A program made the translations under genes and the position numbers. Under the pieces are notes generated by a model. That model was not told the origin of the DNA. It saw only the letters and a program-made list of their open reading frames with translations, and did no database searches. This document shows, one piece after another, positions 56,613 through 64,000 of a stretch of 64,000 nt of DNA (position 1 is the stretch's first letter; each line of letters starts with the position of its first letter). Origin of the DNA: Phocaeicola paurosaccharolyticus JCM 15092 (GTDB taxonomy: Bacteria; Bacteroidota; Bacteroidia; Bacteroidales; Bacteroidaceae); contig NZ_BAJR01000015.1 of the NCBI RefSeq assembly GCF_000613805.1, positions 1 to 64,000 of the forward strand, given 5' to 3'.

Positions 56613-59086
56613 CTTTTATTTATTTTGTTATCAAGCATTTTAATAAAATATCCTCCAACTACCGAACGAGCCTGAAATCCTCTCTGTCTTGGTTCTATTG
56701 TATATACCCAGTCGGACATAGGAATACGGTCCGGAGTAGCCCCTACATACTTATATATAGGAGATATGAATTTCTGGAATGTCTCTTTATCTTTTGCCAG
56801 AGTAGCTGTCCATATTATCCAGTCTGTCTTGGTATATGTCTCACGGCTATCAAGAGGAAGGCCATATTCGTTCTGTTTAGTAAGATAGAATGGTATCTCT
56901 TTCTCAGCAATGGCTGGAGAGAATATCCCCAAGTTCAATATTTTATCCCAAACAAGGTTATATTTCTGGCTCCATGTACCCGGTTTGTCAAATGTCAATC
57001 GATAATGATCTCCGTCATTAGCCATCTTCTCCCATTTGCTAGCCATATCCTTTGCTATAGATGTATATTTCTCACCCAGTTCTCTCTTGCCAAGCATATC
57101 GGCCAGATAACCATAAGAGGCTATACCTAGAATAGCTTTTACAGACAAGTTTGCATTATGAGCAAAATGTCCTGCGAAGTCATCAGTACATAACTGATTT
57201 TCAGGGTCAAGTCCATTCCCGACAAGATAGTCAGTCCATATGGTAAGTACATCCCAATGTTTCCTTGCATATTCGGCATTGCCGTCCATAGCTGCTATTG
57301 CAGCTGTCACTATCAGCATGTTTCCACTCTCTTCAACAGGCATATCACCACCGTAAGTCTGTCCGTTGGCTAAAGGGTAAGTTCCCACATCATGAGCTGC
57401 AAAAGGTTTATTCCATCTACCACTCTCGCTATAATAGAATATATGGTTAAGAAGTCCCTTTGCTAATTCGGTATTATATAATAGGAACATTGGAGAAGAT
57501 GGATAGGTTATATCCACAGTACCTATTGACCCATTGCTTAAATTTTCCTTCGACAAGAAAAGCAGATCACCATTAGGGGCCTGAACTAACTTATGAGCTG
57601 CAATGGCTTGTCTATATGCTAAAGCACAAAGCTGTGCATATTCATCTCCTCCTATTCTTGATGCATCCTCCATCATTTTTTTATCAAAGGAGTTGCATCT
57701 GTTTATAATAGATGTGTATTCTTTTGAAGCATTTACAAACTCTTTCTTAATATTCTTATTACCATTTCTGTTCCAATATGGTCGGAGGTTCTCATTGAAA
57801 TACTGTATTGAGAATATATCATCATATCCCAACATAATATATCCCTTAGAAGAGCTTACCTTACCTAGTTCTTTGATAATGGCAAAGTTATTCTGTGTTT
57901 CAGATATTACTTTTACACTCTTTCCTAAAAGGAAAGACCTCCTGATGAGTTTGGTGTCACCTACAGAATATCTGCTGTTATCCTTATCGGCAACCATATA
58001 AAAATATCCCCAATCAATTCTTACATCATCACCTTTCTTTTTAAGTATATTTTGAGCTTTGCTTCCAGTTCTCAAGTAAACCATATTGTTCTCAACAGAT
58101 TCTTCAGTGACAGATTCTTGATAAGGTACATCCAGTGCCCATCGTGGAGAAGCTTCAAAATAGATATCTACATCATGCTTTTTTCCATCTCTTGATTCAA
58201 CAGAATAAGAGATATAGTTTATTGGACGGCTCATCAAGTCAATGTCATCCATAAGTAATGGTGCTGTAAATGTAAGATCTAAGTTGATAGGACCACATTC
58301 GAATTTATAAAGAGTTTGCAATGGCTTTACCTGCGCAGATAACTGTTTTGCCTGTGAATTAAAAAACTTATAGTTTTCCTTCTCGAGCATAAGTCCGAAG
58401 TCAAGCAACGCACCTCCAACACGATTGTAACAATACGCAGAAATTATATTACGGCCTTTCTTTAGAGTACTTACAACTCCAGGAGCAAGTTTCTGTAATA
58501 CATTTTTCTTGCAACTATTACCTGTGTCTACTACTTTAATTCCATTTACATATATTATAACGTCATCATCATGAGAATATTCAAGGAATATACTTTTTCC
58601 CTTCAAATCATCATTTAACTCAAACTCTCTTCTTACCCAAATATATTTCTCATTCCACTGAGTCTTAGCTGTTATCTCTTCTTTTGTTCCAAATGCAGCT
58701 CTTCCAGATTTCCAACTGCTGTCATCAAAATTCTTTGTTTCCCATCCTGATGCAGGTTGATCAGTTGTATATTTCGCAGTCCATTCCCCTTGTTCACTTG
58801 TCTTTACCAAAGGAAGCAATTCCACATCCTCAGCTCCCATAAACCTATATAATTTCCCATCTACCTTAGCTACACCTATCATTGGAAAATCTTTTCCTGT
58901 CCAATGTTTCACTGGGCCATCGTAAAGATTATCTCCAAAAGACCATCCAGATGTGTAAGGGTCAATTGTTATGAGCGGATAAGCTGATGCACGTAAATTA
59001 CCATCATCGTTTTGTCGTATCTCACCTTTGCATATACCTGCAATACTTAGTAAGAAAGCAATTAAAATAAAGTTTGTTTTCATCAC
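56609..59086 (-). CDS. DUF4965/DUF5127/DUF1793 (GtaA glutaminase-like) protein
   Basis: An 825-residue exported protein with signal MMKTNFILIAFLLSIAGICKG. The N-terminal part has a sugar-binding-like jelly roll (SWKSGRAAFGTKEEI, IWVRREFEL, VIIYVNGIKVVDTG). The body matches the DUF5127-DUF4965-DUF1793 arrangement of the GtaA-like family (RIGGDEYAQLCALAYRQAIAAHKLVQ, DVGTYPLANGQTYGGDMPVEESGNMLIV, GLPLDSRETYTKTDWIIWTATL). Members are often in glycan loci and are probably glycosidase-like. Function here is inferred from the mannosidase neighbours. It starts 242 nt after the serine hydrolase. Confidence 0.85.
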   Translation of the reverse strand: MMKTNFILIAFLLSIAGICKGEIRQNDDGNLRASAYPLITIDPYTSGWSFGDNLYDGPVKHWTGKDFPMIGVAKVDGKLYRFMGAEDVELLPLVKTSEQGEWTAKYTTDQPASGWETKNFDDSSWKSGRAAFGTKEEITAKTQWNEKYIWVRREFELNDDLKGKSIFLEYSHDDDVIIYVNGIKVVDTGNSCKKNVLQKLAPGVVSTLKKGRNIISAYCYNRVGGALLDFGLMLEKENYKFFNSQAKQLSAQVKPLQTLYKFECGPINLDLTFTAPLLMDDIDLMSRPINYISYSVESRDGKKHDVDIYFEASPRWALDVPYQESVTEESVENNMVYLRTGSKAQNILKKKGDDVRIDWGYFYMVADKDNSRYSVGDTKLIRRSFLLGKSVKVISETQNNFAIIKELGKVSSSKGYIMLGYDDIFSIQYFNENLRPYWNRNGNKNIKKEFVNASKEYTSIINRCNSFDKKMMEDASRIGGDEYAQLCALAYRQAIAAHKLVQAPNGDLLFLSKENLSNGSIGTVDITYPSSPMFLLYNTELAKGLLNHIFYYSESGRWNKPFAAHDVGTYPLANGQTYGGDMPVEESGNMLIVTAAIAAMDGNAEYARKHWDVLTIWTDYLVGNGLDPENQLCTDDFAGHFAHNANLSVKAILGIASYGYLADMLGKRELGEKYTSIAKDMASKWEKMANDGDHYRLTFDKPGTWSQKYNLVWDKILNLGIFSPAIAEKEIPFYLTKQNEYGLPLDSRETYTKTDWIIWTATLAKDKETFQKFISPIYKYVGATPDRIPMSDWVYTIEPRQRGFQARSVVGGYFIKMLDNKINKR

Positions 59087-59328
59087 TATTTAATTTATTA
59101 TTTCCAATTAATTTATTATTTGCACCTTCTGGGTTAATGTTTTTATTAAAAATATTGCCCTCGGTTTCTCATTTCAACCGACCCTTTTCATTAGTTAATA
59201 TATTATTTATAAGCCGTTAATCAAGAAAAAACACTCAACATACTTGTACTATTATCCATCTACACAATCAGACGAAAAGGCCTTGTCATAATAGTTGTTT
59301 TATCTTATAATGATTCATATATTGATAT
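59087..59328. other. intergenic stretch between serine hydrolase and DUF4965 gene
   Basis: AT-rich DNA with a short tandem duplication of AATTTATTATTT (59090-59120). No promoter box or terminator was convincing. Confidence 0.4.
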
Positions 59329-60668
59329 TTACAAATTAGCATTTCTGTCCAATGAATCATATATTGCTTTTTGAATATTCCCCCAAACACCTATCTCATT
59401 CAGGACATTATTCCAAGGATATGGAGAAACTCTGTTGCATAAGAAAATATATACAAGTTTATTCACAGGATCTACCCATACATTTGGACCGGTAAAACCA
59501 GAATGTCCATAACACTGTGCTGGTGCTTGAGCAATACATGGACCCTCATTCGGTCTTTTCAAATTAGGCCTGTCGAAGCCTAAGCCTCTATGGCTTATAG
59601 ATGATCGCATTGTTGTAAAAAGTTTCACTGTTGATGCTTTAAAATATCTCTTACCTTCAAGTTCTCCCCCATTTAAGAGCATCTGATATATTCTGAAAAG
59701 ATCAGATGCTGATGAAAAGAGACCTGCCTCGCCAGCAACCCCTCCCATAAATGCAGCAACTTCATCTTGAGTGTATCCACAAATCTCCTTAGCTCCTCTT
59801 AAACAATCATCAGTTACAGTTGGTATTATTTCATTCTCACTATACTTCCTAATTGGGGTAAACATTGTTCTGTAAGCCTTCATAGGTTTATAGAACTCTT
59901 CCTCTACATATTTATCTAGTCCTCTAGATGTAATAGATTCAACAACCCATTGCAATGTAATATATCCCAAATCACTATATTGATAATGTTTTGGTGTATA
60001 TTGGCATTTTATAATATAATTTTTAAGAATATCTACATACTTTTTATCCAGCCACATATCCTTATATACTAATAACGTATGAGTAGTATCTTTATGTTGA
60101 GAAAATGCTCCTTTTATATATCTAAAGTTGGATATAAAAAGATCATTATCTATTTTCCCTTGATGCGTACTATCTTTAAAGTTTTGCAACAATGGCTTAC
60201 TGATAAAATTTGTATCAATAATAGAATAATAGAAAGGGTAACTACTTGGTAACCCGGATTCATGAAATAACAGATCTGTTATTGTTATATTTTCTTTATT
60301 TGTATTCTTTAAGAAAGGAAGATAAGATGACACTTTTTCATTTAAATCAATTTTACCCTGTTCATAAAGTCTCATTACAGCTAATAATGTAGCTGTAGAT
60401 TTAGTCACTGAAGCCAAATCATACATATCATTCGGCTTTACAGGCAATGGAGTGAGCCTAGAATGTACCCCGTAACATTTACTATAAATTATTTTCCCAT
60501 TTTGGGCGAGTAAAAATTGTGCTCCTGGATATGCTTGTGCTTCTATTCCATTAATAATTGCTGTATCTACAGAATTAGACAATTTCTGTTTGTCAATTTT
60601 ATAATTCTGTGCAATTATATCACATATCATAAAGGAGAAACATATAATAAAAAAACTGTTTTTTTCAT
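59329..60668 (-). CDS. beta-lactamase-family serine hydrolase, 5' frameshift
   Basis: The long frame (59329-60630) encodes a PF00144-type serine hydrolase: SVTKSTATLL has the SxxK nucleophile, YQYSDLGY the Tyr motif, and YGHSGFTGPNVWVDP the HxG motif. The catalogued Met at 60630 lies in the middle of a signal peptide. An ATG at 60668 followed by eight A would give MKKNSFFIICFSFM and ICDIIAQ, a perfect signal peptide, but only seven A are present (60659-60665). The protein is exported, and its substrate (ester or amide) is unknown. It lies within the mannan locus between DUF3823 and the DUF4965 gene. Confidence 0.85.
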
Positions 60669-60685
60669 TGCGATAGATATTAAAG

Positions 60686-60731
60686 AGGGTGTGCCTAATC
60701 CCTAAAAAATAATAGTATTATGGCACACCCT
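60686..60731 (-). terminator. long-loop hairpin inside the mannan locus
   Basis: AGGGTGTGCC and its perfect 10-bp complement are separated by 26 nt. It lies 12 nt past the DUF3823 stop and 18 nt before the serine hydrolase ATG. There is no strong T tract, so it may protect the upstream susCD mRNA from 3' decay and lower expression of the enzymes. Confidence 0.55.
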
Positions 60732-60742
60732 AAATTAATCAA

Positions 60743-61573
60743 TTATGGAATAATTACTTCCATTGGTTCGCTATAGTTCCATCTACGAGTACCACTTCCT
60801 GCAGGAGTATCATAATTGATACGAGCTGCAGCGCGAACAAATACATGTTTTCCTGAAGGAATTGTCTGACCTTTAATAGACTTTATTGTAATCTCTTTAC
60901 CTAATAAATTTTCAAATTCACTTCCAACATATTCGATTTTGTTAGACCATCTTTCATCGCGGGCTCTATAACCCACACTTGATGAATAACTTACGAATAG
61001 CTGAATATCTGTTACATTAGTAAAGCTACTGTTATAATTACCCATTGGCTCGATCTTTTCACGGAATTCATCATTACTAATACCGCGGGTTACTTTAACC
61101 CTTGCTGTAATCTGACCGTTGCTTACTGTTGGATAGTCAACGAATTCAACTTTCAAAAATGGTTGTACTTCAAATTTCACATTTATAGTACCTTCTATAT
61201 CTAGAGTCTTTGTGTCGTTTGCTATAGGTACCCCTCGTTCATCCTCACGAACAATAGGCACAAACGGCCCATCTATTCTAATATTATAAGTACCTTTAAA
61301 TATTTTAGTATTTTGGAATGATCCATCTGACTTGCAATAAAAATCAGGGTTATGTTCCACATTATCTCCCCAACTTAATTCTGTCATACGGACTCTGATT
61401 CCTTCACTTCCTTGATCAGTAAGTATTCTTTCACCTGTTTTTGAATCCACAACTTCACCGATAATTGTCTCTTTTGGTTCTTCATAATTGTCAAGTTCAA
61501 AAACATCACAAGAAGTAAAAAGAAGACACGAAAATAGCATTGTTCCAAATATTGTTTTTTTCATATTCTGCAT
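60743..61573 (-). CDS. DUF3823 SusE-like surface lipoprotein
   Basis: A 276-residue lipoprotein with lipobox LFTSC near residue 22. It has two beta-sandwich parts: a DUF3823 N-terminal domain (TIIGEVVDSKTGERILTDQGSEGIRVRMTELSW, FKGTYNIRIDGPFVPIV) and a C-terminal domain with a fibronectin-like strand pattern. DUF3823 proteins follow susC-susD and act as surface glycan-binding partners. It lies 18 nt after susD. Confidence 0.92.
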   Translation of the reverse strand: MQNMKKTIFGTMLFSCLLFTSCDVFELDNYEEPKETIIGEVVDSKTGERILTDQGSEGIRVRMTELSWGDNVEHNPDFYCKSDGSFQNTKIFKGTYNIRIDGPFVPIVREDERGVPIANDTKTLDIEGTINVKFEVQPFLKVEFVDYPTVSNGQITARVKVTRGISNDEFREKIEPMGNYNSSFTNVTDIQLFVSYSSSVGYRARDERWSNKIEYVGSEFENLLGKEITIKSIKGQTIPSGKHVFVRAAARINYDTPAGSGTRRWNYSEPMEVIIP

Positions 61574-61591
61574 CTTTAGATTTGTTACTAA

Positions 61592-63646
61592 TTAACGATT
61601 TGGTTGCTGATCAATTACTTTACTCTTTGAAACTTCGTTTCCAGGTATAGCAAAATAATAATCAACAATAGTATATTCAAACGTTTTCAAACTAATCCAT
61701 TGATAATGTGCATCAAAGAAATATTTATTAGCTTTTGTTGAGAAGAATGGATAGAGTCCACGGAAACGATAACGAGTATTATTACTATACATATCTTTAT
61801 TCTTTTCTTCTCCCCAAAGTCCATTTCTACCTTCATAATGCTGCACCCTCCAACGGCGTAAGTCCCATTTAGTCTTTTGTTCGAAAGCAAGTTCTTTACG
61901 ACGTTCCTTTCTTACTACATCTCTTCCAACATTTGTTGAAGAAAGTGTATTAGTTAGAAGTTTTGCACCTGCTCTTTCTCTTATTTCATTAACGGCTTCT
62001 GTTGCCTCGTCAAGCAAATTGCTACCATCAATTGATGTTTCTCCTGCAAGTGATAATTCTACTGCAGCCTCAGCCATATTAAGTAAAACTTCTCCATAAC
62101 GCATCAGAATAAATGGTTGATCCGATTTACCTTCACCTATTTCAGCTGCCGGATCAGGATTTAGCCATTTACGTAAATACAATCCTGTAAGGCAACTTTC
62201 TCCATTATCATAGAAAGGACCATTTTCACCTGCGGCATTCATGCTGAAGCCATCAGCTTCTACACGTTCTTGACTTGAGCCTTCACGAGGACTTAAATAA
62301 AGAGTCTTTGGCTTCTTGGTATATGAATCAAGTTTTTGATAAGTATTATCTGCTGAAGCATATGAATAGTCATTGAAGAAAGGTTTAATAGGTGTAGAAC
62401 CTGTATATACACCTGCACGAATTTCGATCTCTTTTCCTTTAAACTGATCTCCCGGAAATATTACATAAGCACGTAAACGTGGTTCTGCATTTTTAAATAA
62501 GTCCATTGGAGAATCATAAAGGATATAATCACCTTGAGTATTTGTAGCTCCGGTAGTAACTTTCAATGTACCATCTGCATAATGATTGAATCCGTCAAAT
62601 TGTTCAAGGAAATCCAGAGTAGGACACATACCTGATGACAATGGAGAGCGGAAGATAAATGGTGAATTATAAGCATCAAATCCGTGAGTAAGTGTAGGAT
62701 AAGTATACTGCTTAACATAGATGTTCTCAGGGCTTGATATATCACTGAACATATCAATCATATTCTGATACTGAGCTTCCGGATCATTAGCTTTCCATTT
62801 TTTCTTATAAAGCGAATACAAATTTGAGTTAATTACCTCTTTTGCTGCTTTATAAGCCTCTGTAAAATATTTCTTTGAAGCTTCTTGCCACTCGTTTGGC
62901 GCAAAACCTATTACTCTGACACCAGTCTTTTGTCCAGTACCTGTAAGACGCCCAGTCACAGTCTCATTATATTTTGCGACAGAGCCGGCATAAAGCATAG
63001 CCTCTGACTTGAATGCTAAAGCAACATACTTATTTGAGTATCCAGATTTAGGGCTTGAAGGTAGCATAAGTTCTATTGCCTTATCGTAGTCAGCAGCAAC
63101 CTGATCCCAAGTATCCTTTTCTGAAGAACGAGGTATCTCAAGGTCATCTTGGTTTGCAGGATAGTTAATGACCTTAGTCACTAAAGGTACACCACCAAAG
63201 CGGCGTGCCATTGCATAAAATACTGTAGCCCTAACATAATATGCCTCACCAAGATAGTGATTATACATAGGCTCAGGATATGATCCCTTATATGCAGGCA
63301 AGTTCTCAATCAAGAAATTGGCATCACGAATAAGAGTAAATGCCATGGACCAATATGGTGTATCCTCATTAGTAAAAGTTGTACATATTCCATCACGATC
63401 AAGAGCTTCTCCAGTACCCTCTATTCCAAAAGAGTTCAACCAACCATTAAAGTTAAATCCCCATTGAGCTAAATATTTAAAATCTTCAAATGGCATATTA
63501 CTGTACATACGTGCCATATAAATATCAATACCGGATTCATTCGAAAGCAAGTCTTCAGAAGTAACTATATTCTTTGGAGGAATAGATAAATCAACGCACG
63601 AAACTGAAATAAATGCTAACGCTATATATGCTAATATCTTTTTCAT
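61592..63646 (-). CDS. SusD/RagB outer-membrane glycan-binding lipoprotein
   Basis: A 684-residue lipoprotein with signal MKKILAYIALAFISVSC. It has the SusD TPR body (YLGEAYYVRATVFYAMARRFGGVPLV, DQVAADYDKAIELM, KYVALAFKSEAMLYAGSVA) and the C-terminal motifs FILMRYGEVLLNMAEA and RKERRKELAFEQKTKWDLRRWR. It is larger than average because of loop insertions. It caps the SusC channel encoded immediately upstream and would bind mannose-containing glycan, inferred from the enzymes of the locus. Confidence 0.95.
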   Translation of the reverse strand: MKKILAYIALAFISVSCVDLSIPPKNIVTSEDLLSNESGIDIYMARMYSNMPFEDFKYLAQWGFNFNGWLNSFGIEGTGEALDRDGICTTFTNEDTPYWSMAFTLIRDANFLIENLPAYKGSYPEPMYNHYLGEAYYVRATVFYAMARRFGGVPLVTKVINYPANQDDLEIPRSSEKDTWDQVAADYDKAIELMLPSSPKSGYSNKYVALAFKSEAMLYAGSVAKYNETVTGRLTGTGQKTGVRVIGFAPNEWQEASKKYFTEAYKAAKEVINSNLYSLYKKKWKANDPEAQYQNMIDMFSDISSPENIYVKQYTYPTLTHGFDAYNSPFIFRSPLSSGMCPTLDFLEQFDGFNHYADGTLKVTTGATNTQGDYILYDSPMDLFKNAEPRLRAYVIFPGDQFKGKEIEIRAGVYTGSTPIKPFFNDYSYASADNTYQKLDSYTKKPKTLYLSPREGSSQERVEADGFSMNAAGENGPFYDNGESCLTGLYLRKWLNPDPAAEIGEGKSDQPFILMRYGEVLLNMAEAAVELSLAGETSIDGSNLLDEATEAVNEIRERAGAKLLTNTLSSTNVGRDVVRKERRKELAFEQKTKWDLRRWRVQHYEGRNGLWGEEKNKDMYSNNTRYRFRGLYPFFSTKANKYFFDAHYQWISLKTFEYTIVDYYFAIPGNEVSKSKVIDQQPNR

Positions 63647-63675
63647 ATATCTTATTTTTTATTTTATCCTTTATC

Positions 63676-64000
63676 TTAGAATGATAATTGTAATCCTAAA
63701 GTATAGGTTTTATTAAGAGGGTACAAACGGCCTAAATCATCTTCAGGATGCTCTGGGTCAACAAATTTCACCTTTGTTATGGTAAATATATTATATGCAT
63801 TTGCATAAATTCTTAGATTCATGCCTGCCAGACTCTTTATTTTGGGTAATGTGTAGCCTAGTTCCACACTCTTAAGACGAAGATAAGCTGTACTTACTCT
63901 ATTGAACTCAGAATTTCCTATAGGAGAATGTCCTGTATAAGCATAATATCCTGAAGTCCATACTGTAGACGGATCATAAGGATCAGCAGTCGCATCAACA
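63676..64000 (-). CDS. SusC/RagA transporter, C-terminal part (runs off the window)
   Basis: The minus-strand frame is open from the window edge to the stop at 63676. It gives about 107 residues: DPYDPSTVWTSGYYAYTG, RVSTAYLRLKSVELGYTLPK, LRIYANAYNIFTITKVKFVDPEHP and the final barrel strand TYTLGLQLSF ending in Phe. This is the classic end of a SusC TonB-dependent transporter. It is 30 nt upstream of susD. The rest of the gene, and any regulator, lies beyond 64000. Confidence 0.95.
   Translation of the reverse strand, partial: VDATADPYDPSTVWTSGYYAYTGHSPIGNSEFNRVSTAYLRLKSVELGYTLPKIKSLAGMNLRIYANAYNIFTITKVKFVDPEHPEDDLGRLYPLNKTYTLGLQLSF

Overview
The window is AT-rich bacterial DNA from a member of the Bacteroidales (Bacteroides/Prevotella type). 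The evidence is two SusC/SusD outer-membrane uptake pairs, GH92 and GH125 mannosidases, a fragment of a hybrid two-component regulator, a sodium-pumping decarboxylase (OadGAB type), and many -7 promoter boxes of the form TAnnTTTG. No rRNA, tRNA, prophage or CRISPR array was seen.

Layout. 1-6.5 kb: a LytS/LytR-type two-component pair downstream of a four-gene run (VTC polyphosphate-polymerase domain, DUF4956 membrane protein, DUF2490 outer-membrane protein, Cthe_2159-type beta-helix lipoprotein), then a 700-bp gene-free gap. 7-16 kb: housekeeping genes (Smr protein, queA, Nudix, WYL regulator, a decayed fucosidase remnant, groES-groEL, hisS, a zinc peptidase). 16-20.3 kb: a scarred accessory patch with an AraC regulator, a decapitated hybrid-sensor gene ending at a 46-bp pair of IS3-like ends, and a TrlF-type PHP/ATPase gene with an overlapping small gene. 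20.3-32.7 kb: oadG-oadA-oadB, nitroreductase, HAD phosphatase, pfkA, sialate O-acetylesterase, an AAA ATPase/DUF4435 pair resembling PARIS defence genes, an EamA transporter, an SF1 helicase and a thioesterase. 33-46 kb: an orphan SusCD pair, fur-purA, a DNA-alkylation-repair-like protein, an M49 peptidase, a regulator, recQ and a TPR protein. 46-52.7 kb: the branched-chain operon leuA-leuC-leuD-citramalate-synthase-like-leuB. 52.8-64 kb: a polysaccharide utilization locus (SusC part, SusD, DUF3823, serine hydrolase, DUF4965 protein, GH92, GH125) that looks built for alpha-mannan or high-mannose glycans.

Main discoveries. (1) A complete ribosome-stalling attenuator lies in front of leuA: a 26-residue leader peptide with 7 Ile and 4 Leu, a perfect 10-bp antiterminator pairing, and an intrinsic terminator. 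(2) The GH92 enzyme has Gln where the family's usual GNEP motif has the catalytic-acid Glu, which points to mannosyl-phosphate or another unusual linkage. (3) Five genes are each broken by the loss of one base in a homopolymer. This may be assembly error or genuine decay, and it hides the true extents of oadA, trlF, a small trlF partner, GH92 and a serine hydrolase. (4) A GH29 fucosidase remnant and an HTCS remnant are real gene debris.
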